Positions 49,441-59,962 of a stretch of 64,000 nt of DNA are shown here, in pieces. A program made the position numbers and the translations under genes. Within the stretch, counting starts at the first letter, position 1, and every line of letters begins with the position of its first letter. The DNA is from Hippopus hippopus (Eukaryota > Mollusca > Bivalvia > Cardiida > Cardiidae), in assembly GCA_946811185.2 (NCBI GenBank), contig OX328096.1:46948252-47012251 (forward strand), in the 5' to 3' direction. Under the pieces are notes generated by a model. The model worked only from the letters and a program-made list of their open reading frames with translations. It did not search any database and was not told the origin of the DNA.

Positions 49441-49627
49441 CAATTAGGTCTCTTTACGGTACCTCACGGTATCCGTGACAAGCCGTGGAGGGAAGGGGTT
49501 GCTCAGTTCCACGGTGCCCAAAGATCTCCTACGGCTACCTGCGTTCTACCATGGATGTGAGTACGTTCCACCCCGGCCCGTTAAGTTCTGATCAGCCCTC
49601 TCACATTACTAATGTTCCCTACATAAG

Positions 49628-50055
49628 CGGCGCTCTGGCAAGGGGGGGGGGGGGTGTTAATGCATCTCTATGCAGCATAATATCAAACAAGTTATCACAT
49701 AATCATGCATCTCTAGAATTCATTTCTAAAAATCAACCAACTAAATTATGAGGTAGAATAGTCTTTGGACATGCAGAAAATTTACAAATAGCACAATGTT
49801 TTGATGCGGATCAGCCGACTCAGATTGCAAAGGCTGACATGGGTTTATTCTTTTTGCAGAAGCATTAGCTCTTTACCAAACAACAAAATTGTAGACCTGT
49901 CAAATTAAAAGTGTCTGCAGATGAAATGATGGAAAACATGTGAGAAGAGGACGGTTACCACAATGATTTCACAAGTCCTACTCCACAGGGTCATTAAAAC
50001 TGGGGATTGTGTGGTAAAGGGTTAAGCCCCTTTGTAACAGAGCATAACTCATTTT
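49628..50055 (-). mobile_element. Family B MITE containing a nested family A MITE
   Basis: B runs from GCGCTCTGGCAAGG... through GCAAAGGCTGACATGG to AGAAGCATTA, and resumes at AAGCCCCTTTGTAACAGAGC. Its consensus GCATTAAGCCCC has been split at TTAA by family A (49869-50024). Confidence 0.83.
49869..50024 (+). mobile_element. Family A hairpin MITE, nested, internally deleted
   Basis: TTAGCTCTTTACCAAAC to TGTGTGGTAAAGGGTTAA. The hairpin core is mostly deleted. Confidence 0.83.
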
Positions 50056-50228
50056 ATTTGCTGGAAAGGTTTTAACCAGAATAAGAAAGCAGCAAGTGGC
50101 TTGGAAAGAATATTGTGCGGAGTACTGGTAAAAGAAACTCCAGGAAAGCATGGACAGGTGCACTGGCCGCCGCGATATAACTGAAATAATGTTGAAAACA
50201 GCGTTAAACACCATACAATAAATCAACC
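50045..50228 (+). mobile_element. SINE, conserved-tail portion
   Basis: GGAGTACTGGTAAAAGAAAC, CCAGGAAAGCATGGACAGGT and GCACTGGCCGCCGCGATATA, GCGTTAAACACC. Head missing. Ends in an AATAAATCAACC tail. Confidence 0.75.
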
Positions 50229-50235
50229 ATTGTTT

Positions 50236-50350
50236 AGATCATGCAATTCGTCTTTGAAAGGGTATAAAACACTGTAAGGAAAGAGGAAAATGCTGCTTCC
50301 TGACATTTTCTCCTTTCCTCACAATTCTTTGACTCTTTACTAAGTTAAAG
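50236..50350 (+). repeat. Family A hairpin MITE, partial
   Basis: GGAAAGAGGAAAATGCTGCT and GACATTTTCTCCTTTCCTCA. Confidence 0.72.
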
Positions 50351-50557
50351 CGAAAGTAGATCTTCATGACGAAAAATATTTTATGATGGTGAAAAATATA
50401 TACTAGGCAACCTGAGAGAATCTCTGTATAACACCTATAACGTGGGTAACAATGACGGGTCAGGACAGTTTGACACAACAGGATGATCCGGATTAAAAAA
50501 GATGAAAAGGATGGCCGTTTTTAACCCTGAATGCCCACCAAAACTGTAAAACCTTTT

Positions 50558-50625
50558 GAGGACAATATGGATGAAGATCAGACTGCACACAACGTGCAGC
50601 CTGATCTAAGATCTACTCTGTCCAA
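50558..50625. repeat. Family C hairpin
   Basis: GAAGATCAGACTGCACAC / GTGCAGCCTGATCTAAGATC. Confidence 0.8.
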
Positions 50626-50701
50626 TATTGTATTAGATTAAAACAGCTTTGTGATTATTGAATGGTTACTTAATTTCCTAACAGAACGCTCATTCGTTTG
50701 A

Positions 50702-50958
50702 GTCATACTCCGTGAAAAGGGGGTTTAATGTATCTGTAAAAAGTATCGACCTAGGTCAACTGTGCTGTCCTCGCAGGCTGACCTTGATGGAGACTTTTTG
50801 CTATTGTCAAAGGACCAGTCTAACCTTCAGATCCAGTCGGTGTATATTTATATAGTTAGACTAAATGGATTTTTTGATCCACAGTTATTTGACGACTTGC
50901 TTGGTATTATGCATCACAGAGATGCAATGAACCCCCATTTCCCAGAACGCTGCTCATG
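50702..50958 (+). mobile_element. Family B MITE
   Basis: CATACTCCGTGAAAAGGGGG to CCCAGAACGCTGCTCATG. Diverged core near 50753-50785. Confidence 0.78.
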
Positions 50959-51036
50959 TTCTTTTTTCTTGTACATTCAACTCATTATTGTCTCAGTAGG
51001 TATGTAATAGAGTGCAAGATAGACAAGACATTAACT

Positions 51037-51245
51037 CTTATCCTGCTAAATAACTTAAATGAAACTTTCAAGCCGATGGTAAAAACCCGAATAATGTAAC
51101 TTCAAACTTACTTTTTGGAGGAAAAATATCTCCTTATCGGACAGTGTAGATCCAAGATCAGACTGCACGTTCTGTGCAGTCTGATCTTGGATCTACACTG
51201 TCCGCAAAAGGTCAGTAAGTCGCGCTTAGCAGCCTAAGTAGTTAG
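51037..51245. mobile_element. Family C, long form
   Basis: Starts TAACTCTTATCCTGCTAAAT. A perfect stem at 51138-51203 (GGACAGTGTAGATCCAAGAT / ATCTTGGATCTACACTGTCC) is followed by CAGTAAGTCGCGCTTAGCAG. Collinear with 55083-55292. Confidence 0.85.
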
Positions 51246-51299
51246 AAAGAAGACCGGATTTTTAAATTTCATCGCAATTTATGTCTCAGATATTCTACA

Positions 51300-51356
51300 A
51301 ATATCGGACTCCAAGATCAGACTGTTCGTTCTGTTCGGTCTCAAATTGCTTTACAC
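51300..51356. repeat. Family C hairpin, degenerate
   Basis: CCAAGATCAGACTGTTCGTT and a decayed partner arm. Confidence 0.55.
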
Positions 51357-52004
51357 TCCCCATAAAAGCAAGGAAAGGTAGGTTAGACTCTCAGATGATT
51401 AAGAGGGTATCAATTTTTCATAAGTAAGGTCTTCACAAATTCCCTCTTAGGCAAAGAATAGAATAAGTTCAACGTTCAGTTAGGACTCAGTTCCCTGTTA
51501 TCAACAACGTAACGATCAGGGTTTGTATCTCAAGGGTTGCGCTTCTGAATATCACTTAGTCCCCTTTATTTCCATAGAATAGATGTAAGACATTGCGATG
51601 TGGTTTATTTCTGTCTCATCACTGAATCTTTAGCAGCCGGTGGCTTGGTATGAATGTTGTGCCAAATATAGACGTAGAAGGAGCAGAAGAAGGGAATAAA
51701 AAAACCCTCAAATAGAGCATCGATAACTGCACTGGTCGCCATGACAAAATCGAACGTCTTTCGACACTAAACAAACAAATATTGAATGAGAAGATTTTGT
51801 GGTTTAATATAGTCTATGCTTATTTAGAAGATACACAAAAGATGTGTCATTATTTCTCGATGAATAGTTTAACCCCGCATCTCGCATAATGGATACAGCA
51901 GACTATTACAATAAAAGAATGCATTTAGTTTTTTGAACAAGGGGCAATAAATGGGTATCAATGAAAAAGACCCACTGAAACTATTAACGAAGAAGCTGAA
52001 ACTG

Positions 52005-52062
52005 TAAATAAAATCAGACTGCACGTATATGTAGGCTGATCTTGTGGACATTCTCTACCGCT
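52005..52062. repeat. Family C hairpin, degenerate
   Basis: AAATCAGACTGCACGTATAT and GTAGGCTGATCTTGTGGAC. Confidence 0.55.
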
Positions 52063-52256
52063 GCAAAAAGACATCAATGATCGCATAATGAAGGAAAAGG
52101 AATGAATACAGTACTTTCACTTCAGAAGTTTACATTTAGGTATAATTATGAAACCCGTATTTCGGCCATGATTTTACAACTCGAGCCCGACCGTTTGTGA
52201 AAATCAGAACCAGAATCAATCTATTTTCGACTAGTTGTGGCCCAAAGTGTCCTTCG

Positions 52257-52322
52257 GGAACAATACAGACCAAGATCAGCCTGCACGTCCGTGCAGTCAA
52301 ATCTTGGTCTACAATCTCCGAC
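52257..52322. repeat. Family C hairpin
   Basis: CAGACCAAGATCAGCCTGCA / TGCAGTCAAATCTTGGTCTA. Confidence 0.78.
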
Positions 52323-52716
52323 ATTCAGTTCTTATATCAGTAGATCCGATTTATGCTTGGATCCGTCGATAATACTAATGTGGTAGGATAAAGTCATGGG
52401 AAATGGCTATTTTCCTCTCAGGAACTTTTTTGATATTTTTCGAAATACATGAAATGATGATCAAACAAATTGAATTCTACCTTTCAGTCTTATTTTTTTC
52501 AGATGTAGACAGTAACGCAATTGGATTAGAAATCTACGAAATTCTTGAGTATTAGGCTAAGAATAATGTTAAGAATGGTTGATGAAAACGGTTCCTGTGG
52601 GGTGTGTAAGACAGAAATTATTAGGCGTGCCAACTCAATCCACATGTACAATATGTAGCTATCAACTTGAATATAGAAGTATTTATGAAATTATAATTGC
52701 CCAAGAACTGTAATTT

Positions 52717-52925
52717 TAACTCTTTTCCATATGGAAAAAATGGACTTGTCCAAGTTGAAAGTATTTAAAGACCACAGATAAAATGTGACATAAATGATAG
52801 ATTTTTACCTTTGAAAGAAAGAAAACATTAGAGGAAAGGGGGAAATGCTGCTTACAGTGATTTGAAACGCCTTGTTCATCCTTCGTGTCATTAAACTACG
52901 GGACCGTTTTGAAAAGAATTGGAGA
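52717..52925 (+). repeat. Family A hairpin MITE, diverged
   Basis: TAACTCTTTTCCATATGGAA, GAGGAAAGGGGGAAATGCTG. The second core arm is lost. Confidence 0.62.
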
Positions 52926-53122
52926 TAAAGTGTACATTTTTATAGCTCAATATAACAAAAAGGTTACCAAGACTGTCAAAGTTGTCAAAATTACACAGAT
53001 AAAAATAACGTCCATTTGGACCGCTCAGTAGTGTCAGTTAACACTTTTTGAGCGTTTGAAAAAAGTCTTATCGGTTAGAGCCCGATGGAACTTTGTCTTT
53101 ACAGTAAACTTGTAAGTGTTTT

Positions 53123-53190
53123 GCAGACGGCGTAGATCAAGATCAGACTGTGCATAACATGCAGTCTGATCTTGAACCTGCACCGTCCGC
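53123..53190. repeat. Family C hairpin
   Basis: GCGTAGATCAAGATCAGACT and AGTCTGATCTTGAACCTGCA, about 450 bp upstream of the GT31 start codon. Confidence 0.8.
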
Positions 53191-53638
53191 TACCTGGTGC
53201 TAAACTAGAGCCAAATTCACATTTAATGGCCGTGGAAATTAATGTTAGGATCGAAAAAGAGTTGATTTATTTGGTTTGCAGTGGACGATTTAAGTAGGTG
53301 TTTCTTGACGGCGTGACAGCAGCTCTTGGACAATGTTTATCCTTGTGCTATTTTCTATATTGTTGCCGTATTTATGTTTAATTCACGGTGTGTGGACTTT
53401 ATGCTTACCGTGTTGGTGCAGAAGTAACTGATTGAAATCCTCTTGAAAAATGTGTAAATGTGATCAAAGATCTTTTTTGTCAAACACCTGAAACAAATTT
53501 CGGTCTCAAGCTCTCTACGAAATATACGTGTAGGCCTACGTGTTCGCGCATGACAGTGCACAAGTTGAAATAGATCTGTCGTCTTCAAGGAGTTTATATC
53601 GTGTTGGATTGACTGCAAAGAACTGGTCCGTAGAGGCC

Positions 53639-55015
53639 ATGGTCTTGGGAAAGTGTTTTAGACTTTTGAGACGAACATTCTCACTTGTTTTGGAACAAAG
53701 TCTATTTGCTTGTATTATAACTTTTATGATAATTCAGATCTTGATTATCAGTTCCTTTTCACATGATTCTGCAATAATTTCTGTTAAAGCCAATGTAAAG
53801 ATATTTAGGCATCATATAGTTAGAAACAAAACTGCCAGACAGAATTTACAATGCAACGAAACCTTTCGTGATAATGGAAACAAATCCTCAAAAGCTAGAA
53901 ACATTCAATTCACCGTTCATCAGACTCATCAAGGGTCGATAACTTCTAGATTTAGAAAAGACGCAGAAGAACTATCTTCTAGTCAATCGAAATCAAAATG
54001 CAAAGGGATTAGAATCAACAATTTAAAAATAACACAGGAAAATATTACAGACTTAAAAGCAAAAGTTAAAGTTTACAAGTCAAGACTTGTCAGCACAGAG
54101 ACATCTGCAGAAAGTATGACTGAACGACCTAGAAGGACCGGAAGGATATTTGAAAGTTATGTCGAAAGTCAGAAGATGGCGTTGTCAGGTGAAAACTTGT
54201 GCAAAATTAAAGGTTCAAAAGTCATTATTCTAGTTACAAGTGCATTAAATAATTTCAAGGAACGTGATGCTATTCGACAGACTTGGGGCAGTTCCTGTGT
54301 CAAGAATCATGTAGAGTACATGTTTGTTTTAGGTTTGACTAAATCCGGGCAGATTGGTGACAGGATCTACACAGAGCTTCTTGAAATTGGTGATGTCCTG
54401 ATTGGAAGTTTTATTGATTCTTATCGAAATCTAACATTGAAAACTCTTTTTGGATTTAAGTGGACTTTGGAACATTGCACTGGAGTTCAATTCATCATGA
54501 AAACGGACGACGATGTATTTATAAACATACCAAATTTACTTCAATTTGCGGAAAAAAATTCAAAATTACTTTATAAAGGGATGGCTGGGTTTTGCTTGAA
54601 GTCGGAAAAGCCGATCAGAGATAAAAACTCAAAATGGTTCGTTTCCATGGAGGAATATCCTGGTGAAAAGTATCCTGACTTTTGTAGTGGTATTGGATAT
54701 GTTACAAGCAAGGCTGTGGTACAAAAGATAATTGATGTTGCGGAAGAAGTGAATTTCATCCATCTAGAGGATATATACGTGGGCATTTGCTTGAATAAAC
54801 TCGGAATGGTACTTTATAACATACCACATTTCTATCAGAAGCGACCTCCCTCCATTCCCTGTTTTTACAAAGGAAGTGACGTCATTCTTATTCACAATGT
54901 GACACCCGTCTTGCTGCAACGCATCTGGAATGCGCCTTGTGACATCAAATTCCTACACAGTCAACGATATAAAGAACTGCTGTATAAAATTCGAGACATA
55001 AATAAATTAGTGTGA
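53639..55015 (+). CDS. GT31 beta-1,3-galactosyl/GlcNAc-transferase-like, intronless
   Basis: Predicted Golgi type II membrane enzyme that transfers a sugar (Gal, GlcNAc or GalNAc; donor not determinable here) from a UDP-sugar in beta-1,3 linkage. From ATG 53639 (GAGGCCATGG, good Kozak) the protein has 458 residues. It has a short basic cytosolic tail, a membrane anchor at about 21-40 (FACIITFMIIQILIISSF), a Lys/Ser-rich stem to about 190, then the GT31 domain. Motifs: ERDAIRQTWG, the metal-binding MKTDDDVFIN (DDD at 290-292), FCSGIGYV and EDIYVGICLNKLG (Glu377-Asp378). The frame is open 33 codons further upstream but only from a GTG. An AATAAA overlaps the last codons; it is probably not the used poly-A signal. 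Intronless GT31 genes are common in animals, and this one looks intact. Confidence 0.92.
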   Translation: MVLGKCFRLLRRTFSLVLEQSLFACIITFMIIQILIISSFSHDSAIISVKANVKIFRHHIVRNKTARQNLQCNETFRDNGNKSSKARNIQFTVHQTHQGSITSRFRKDAEELSSSQSKSKCKGIRINNLKITQENITDLKAKVKVYKSRLVSTETSAESMTERPRRTGRIFESYVESQKMALSGENLCKIKGSKVIILVTSALNNFKERDAIRQTWGSSCVKNHVEYMFVLGLTKSGQIGDRIYTELLEIGDVLIGSFIDSYRNLTLKTLFGFKWTLEHCTGVQFIMKTDDDVFINIPNLLQFAEKNSKLLYKGMAGFCLKSEKPIRDKNSKWFVSMEEYPGEKYPDFCSGIGYVTSKAVVQKIIDVAEEVNFIHLEDIYVGICLNKLGMVLYNIPHFYQKRPPSIPCFYKGSDVILIHNVTPVLLQRIWNAPCDIKFLHSQRYKELLYKIRDINKLV

Positions 55016-55082
55016 CCTAGTAATAGTTGCAGCGATCAGTTCTCCCTGATACACCTTAATCCTATACCAAACAATGTTCAGT

Positions 55083-55292
55083 TTTAACCCTTATCCTGCT
55101 AAATAATCAAAATGAAACTTTCACTTCGATAGTAAAAACCCATATATGGCTATTTAAAAGTTATGTTTTGGGGAATAATATCTCCTTACCGGACAGTGTA
55201 GATCCAAGATCAGACTGCACGTTCTGTGCAGTCTGATCTTGATCTACATTGTCCGCAAAAGGCCAGTGAGTCGCGCTTTGAACCATTAGGGT
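55083..55292. mobile_element. Family C, long form
   Basis: TTTTAACCCTTATCCTGCTA start. Stem GGACAGTGTAGATCCAAGAT / TGATCTTGATCTACATTGTC, then CAGTGAGTCGCGCTTTGAAC. Collinear with 51037-51245; 68 bp after the GT31 stop. Confidence 0.85.
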
Positions 55293-55482
55293 CAACCTCT
55301 CTATGGGAGAGAACTTTTGAAAACATTCCTGGAGAAGGTAATCAGCATTTCCTCCTTTTCCCACAATGTTTTCTACCCCATCAGAGAACTTCGGGTCTTT
55401 TGTATTCGTTTCAAATTTGTCGTCTGCACATGTTTTGAAACTGAAAGAGTCTTAATTTTGTCGTTTCGGTAACGGTTAGCAT
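55283..55482 (+). repeat. Family A hairpin MITE, diverged
   Basis: GAACTTTTGAAAACATTCC, ATCAGCATTTCCTCCTTTTC and GTCGTCTGCACATG, ending TTTCGGTAACGGTTAG. Confidence 0.75.
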
Positions 55483-55626
55483 AAAAAACTTGATGGCACA
55501 AGACGATGAAATTGGACAGGAACTTGTTACAATATTTACAAATCGTACCGTTGTAAAATCATTTTTATAGCGGAGTAAGATCCCCGTGTCCAAAGATTTC
55601 AAGATAAGAATAATCACAGTTATAAA

Positions 55627-55895
55627 ATGAGCCATGCTCTGTGAAAAGGGGGCTTAATGCATCTGCAAACAGTATCGACTCAGGTAAACCTGCGCAGTGC
55701 GTGCAGCCTGACTCTGACATAGGGTCGAAACATTTTGCTAATAGTCAATTTTCTGCATGTTAAAGGACCTGTATACCTCCATATTCAGCCGGTTGTTATA
55801 CAAAATGGATTTTACGGATCCATTATTATAATGACTCGCTTGGGATAATGCTTCACGGAGATGCATTAAGCCCCATTTTGCCAGAGCGTGGTTCT
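55627..55895 (+). mobile_element. Family B MITE
   Basis: ATGAGCCATGCTCTGTGAAA to GCCAGAGCGTGGTTC. Diverged core at about 55686-55730. Confidence 0.82.
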
Positions 55896-56134
55896 TGTGT
55901 ATGGATTATTCGGACTACTCTTTTGAGTGGTTCTGATTCTACATCATGGTAAAATCTTCACTTAAATCCGTATACTTCTGCAATATCTGTTTTGTTGTTT
56001 AACACATTTATAGAGTTTCCGTTCAGTTTGTTTAGGTACTAAGAAGGGATTTTATTATCCTAACCATTATTAGGGGTGTTTGTTTCTTTCTTTGTTTGAA
56101 TGGTTCAAATTACGTCGCCTTCAACAGTAATCTA

Positions 56135-56225
56135 GTGATATCACGGCAACAGTTCACTTGTTCACATGTTTTCTTTCGGGGTTCTGCGGTACTAGGCTGG
56201 GGCTCTAAAGCCGACAATGTAGACC
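56135..56225 (-). repeat. SINE tail relic (second family)
   Basis: GATATCACGGCAACAGTTCA and GTACTAGGCTGGGGC correspond to the tail of the SINE at 34797-34997. Confidence 0.5.
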
Positions 56226-56329
56226 AAGATTATCAGGCTGGCCTTTCTCTTTGCGTTCCGAAAGATACATTTTCATATTCGCTTGTGACAGTACATTGTC
56301 CGGTTATAACTTTCTTCTACCTTTAAACA

Positions 56330-57255
56330 GCTTAGATAAACTATTTTGAACATTTCCGGCCAGTAGTAACCAGAAGCTTGTCCAGAGATAATATGTCGAG
56401 CCCGCCATGGGGGATCTTAAATGGCACATCTGCTCATGAAAGAGAATAATTGTGCCAAAATACACTGAAATCTATCCAAAACGTGGAATTTATGGCTCGA
56501 ACATTCTCTATTAATGACATTTCTACTTGTAAAGGAGAACACTTGTGTAAAAGTATTTTTAAATCCATTGATAAATGTAGAAGTAGCTCGGACAAGCTCT
56601 GTTTGTGACAATTCCAGCATTTGACCTTTAAGTGTGACCTTGCGTTATCAGTAACTATAGTCAAAGTTAATAATGCATCCAGACCAAATTTTTCATGTTT
56701 CTGATATTCTTGCAAAGAGAACTACGTACTGGTAGATTTTGGTTATTTTATATCATAGTTTTGTATTTCTGTGCCTGACGTATTCTAAGCATGACTGTTT
56801 CTTAAAGATAATAATAAGATATATAGCATATCCCTGTTGTCCTTGTATCAGCTTCTACTCGCATGTTGTCGGCCAAAAAATAAAAAAAACTTGTCTGAAA
56901 TCTCTATCAAAACTGAAGATATTTATTTCAAACTTTGGTCCAGTTTATAAAAATCAAAAGGCAAACCATCCAAAACGGAATCTCGTATGAGAGAAGGGTT
57001 GGTAACCCTCAAATTACTTTTGGCACAGTTGTGCCCCTTTTTCATCGTTTCACTGGAAAAGTAGTTGAAGCTGGGCATTTGAACTCACGTGCGTTTCTAT
57101 TTTAGTGATTTTCACTAACTTTATTAATTCTTTTAAAAACAATGCATGCAAAGTAATGAAATTAGAAAGAAAGAAAGATCACCAAGTCTCTCTAGTTTCT
57201 TGTAAACAATGTGGATATGTTTCGTGTGAAGTTATGTTATGGCTGGCATCCTTAC
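56330..57255. other. Intergenic, nothing recognised
   Basis: Open frames on both strands are short and unrecognised. Confidence 0.45.
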
Positions 57256-57261
57256 CTTACC

Positions 57262-57478
57262 TTAACTGTCCGCGAAAAGACAAAATTTTAGAATGGTCCA
57301 AATTGGAAGCAGGCGATACACTGAAAGCAGACGACAAATTAGCTGTATCTCAAATGGTGAAGTCTGTCATAGCAAAGGTAGAAAACATTGTGGGAAAAGG
57401 AGCTTTTTCTGCAATGCTTTCTACAACATTCTTCTTCAGGGTCATCAAAACTTTGGGTAGTTTGGAAAAGAGTAAATT
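57262..57478 (+). repeat. Family A hairpin MITE, core-deleted
   Basis: GAAAAGACAAAATTTTAGAA, ACATTGTGGGAAAAGGAGCT and TTCTTCTTCAGGGTCATC. Confidence 0.75.
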
Positions 57479-57479
57479 A

Positions 57480-58600
57480 ATGAAAATGAGATAAGGCCAG
57501 GCAAAAGGCTTGGGTGCAGTACGTAGGTACATCAACTGAGGCTGAAGAATTCATTTTCTTTTGAAATGTGGAGTCCCTCAGTCAGTTGGCTGGCATTTAA
57601 GTGTTCCAACTTGGAATATACATATCTATATGGCGCGGAAAACAAGATCTTGATGTAATTAAAACAAAAAATTGATGCCAACGCTATGGTGACTCCTGTA
57701 AAGGGGGGTGTTCTGACTGGCTTAATTACCTCCCCTTAATTGATGCAAATGAGATCAGGTTAAGCAAAGTGTTCGGGTACTGTGTGAGGTATTTTTTCTG
57801 AAGCTAATATTGCCTACTATTTATGTGGTCCATTTGAAACAAGAAATGTTTTAGAAAATAAAAGACACGTGGCGTAACGTATAATAGTCTATTGGCCTCG
57901 TTAATCACGTAAATAACATGTTCATTAAACTTCAAATTGTTTTGAAACCATACACCAACGTCCTTTTCTTAAGTGTCCATGGGTAATTCTTGTAAATTTC
58001 CATTGTGGTCTTTCATGTTATATTTAAATTCATTTCTTACTTTCCAAATTGTACCAGTTTGCATTTCTGAACTGAGAAGTGGAGCAACCAAGACTACTCC
58101 ATTCACATAATTTCAGTAAGTCCTGTTGTAGTTTTACTTGATCATCTTGACAAATTGTTTATACCAGACAGTCCTTGCTTAATCTAAGGCATACTTAGAA
58201 CCCACCTTGTAAAGAAAAAAAGTTTGCTATGATGCTGTTTATATCTTGGGTAAATTGTTTTCATCATACATTGAACAGTGTAACAAATGTTACAAACTTA
58301 CAGAAAACGTTGTAATGCACAAGTTATGTTATTGCAGGGCAAACGATACGCTCAGACAGAACTTATGAACAATGATCCTTGATTTGGCCAAGAGTGATAC
58401 TTTCTTTATTTTTGTAAAAAAAAAAAGACCCACTTATCCAAATCTTGGATATTGCCTTACGGGGCTGGCAGTATATGTAGCCTCTGAAATCAGCACCACT
58501 ATTCTGTGCAAGGTAATTGGGATATTTGCGCAAATGCTCTAAAACTCAGACATGCAAATACTCAACTAAGTCACTTATTAAACATTAAAGTACCGGTACA
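57480..58600. other. Intergenic, nothing recognised
   Basis: AT-rich DNA with no supported gene or repeat family. Confidence 0.45.
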
Positions 58601-58611
58601 TGATATGTTAA

Positions 58612-58613
<2 letters not shown>

Positions 58614-58667
<54 letters not shown>

Positions 58668-58668
58668 T
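58614..58668 (+). repeat. CT dinucleotide microsatellite
   Basis: CTCTCTCTCTCTCT run with two interruptions. Confidence 0.95.
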
Positions 58669-58739
58669 TGTATGTATGTATTATTTCATGTGATCTGTTT
58701 GTTATTGTTTATCTGTACGTTTATTTTGTTTGTATTGTA

Positions 58740-59570
58740 TGTTCTTTGTAAATCTTCTACAAAAGGAGTCATAAAGAATATCATCATTATCATTACATAT
58801 AAAATGAACAAAACTGGACCTAGGACCGAGCCCTGGGGTACACCGGAAGTGATATTTTTCCGGCTGGGATATTTACCATTTAAAACAACTCTTTGACGTC
58901 TTTCAATAAAAAAATCCTCTATCCATATTAATGAATTTCCACCAAAGCCATACTTGTCCAGTTTTAATAATAACGTACGGTGAGGAAAAGAGTCAAAAGC
59001 TTTTTTTATATCCAAGTAAATATTGTCAATTTGCTCGTTTTCATTGTAGAATTTACTCCAATTATCCACAACACCCAACAACTATAAAATGTAACTTCTT
59101 CCATTTCTGAAACCATACTGACACTCACTAAAAAGATTTTACTAATTGTCTCTCTCACAATTTTTTCACATATTCTTCGGGGTAAACATATCAGGCTAAC
59201 TGGACGATAGTTTGTAGTTTCATGTTTATCACCTTTATTCTTATATAAGGCAGAGATATTAGCATCCTTCCATATGGTGGGTATTTCACCTTCAATAAAA
59301 TTCTTGTCATATATTTTCTGTAAATTGTGAATTTTCTGTAAATTGTAAATATTCTGTAAATAGGTGAATTCAATTGATGAATAAAATATGTTTAATTGAT
59401 GAATAAAATATGTTTAATTGATGAATAAAATATGTTTAAACTAAATATTTTCTGTAGTGGCTCATTTCAAATCTCAGCCGCCTCATGTAGCAATCTTGGA
59501 TGGCATCCATCTGGCCCATGGATTTACTTACATTCAAATTTTAAACTTGTTTTGTCAGTGTTTGTACATT
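58740..59570 (-). pseudogene. LINE reverse transcriptase fragment
   Basis: Minus-strand motifs in order: MGPDGCHPRLLHEAAEI (about 59510), NYRPVSLICLPRRICEKI, YLDIKKAFDSFPHRTLLLKL and VTSGVPQGSVLGP-like (reads ITSGVPQGSVLGP), then ILYV before the sequence decays. The layout fits CR1/L2-like non-LTR elements. The catalytic FADD and everything downstream is lost. Frame changes occur near 59090 and 59290. Confidence 0.8.
59300..59440 (+). repeat. Two short minisatellites
   Basis: A TTTTCTGTAAATTGTGAA unit of 18 bp (about 59314-59360) and a 24-bp unit TTGATGAATAAAATATGTTT three times (about 59372-59440), both inside the LINE relic. Confidence 0.85.
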
Positions 59571-59902
59571 GGTTTTCAAACTAGTCACTGATGTACCGTG
59601 GTATCTGATGTCAAAAATTGTAATCTTCCAGGATCATATTCATATCCCGGGGTATCGATTAGCGATAGCAACGCATATAGGTCTACAGGGGTCTGAGAAA
59701 AGACATATCCACATTTCCGACCAATCACAAAACACTGTTTATTCATTCTATATCAATACCAAGGGGCAGGTCAAAAGCCAGCGCATTCAGCTACACCGGA
59801 AAAAAAGGAATGTCCCGGGATATACCGCAGTGTCCCGGAGTAATTTGGCCAACCATATTTTACAACCCGAGTAGCATCCCTTAGTTGAAATCGATTTTTC
59901 TG

Positions 59903-59935
59903 CCAATCGAGTCTCGCGTTTTACGTCACTGCGCA
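59903..59935 (+). promoter_or_regulatory. Possible HID1 proximal promoter motifs
   Basis: CCAAT (59903-59907), TTACGTCA (59921-59928, CRE/ATF-like) and TGCGCA (59930-59935, NRF1 half-site-like) lie within 60 bp upstream of the HID1 ATG. Some or all may be 5' UTR. Motif matches only. Confidence 0.3.
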
Positions 59936-59962
59936 TTATGCCAACAAACCATCTGGATCAAA

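Noticed and set aside
53540..53638. N-terminal extension of the GT31 protein
   Set aside because: The open frame begins with GTG. The first in-frame ATG at 53639 has a good Kozak context and places the membrane anchor correctly.
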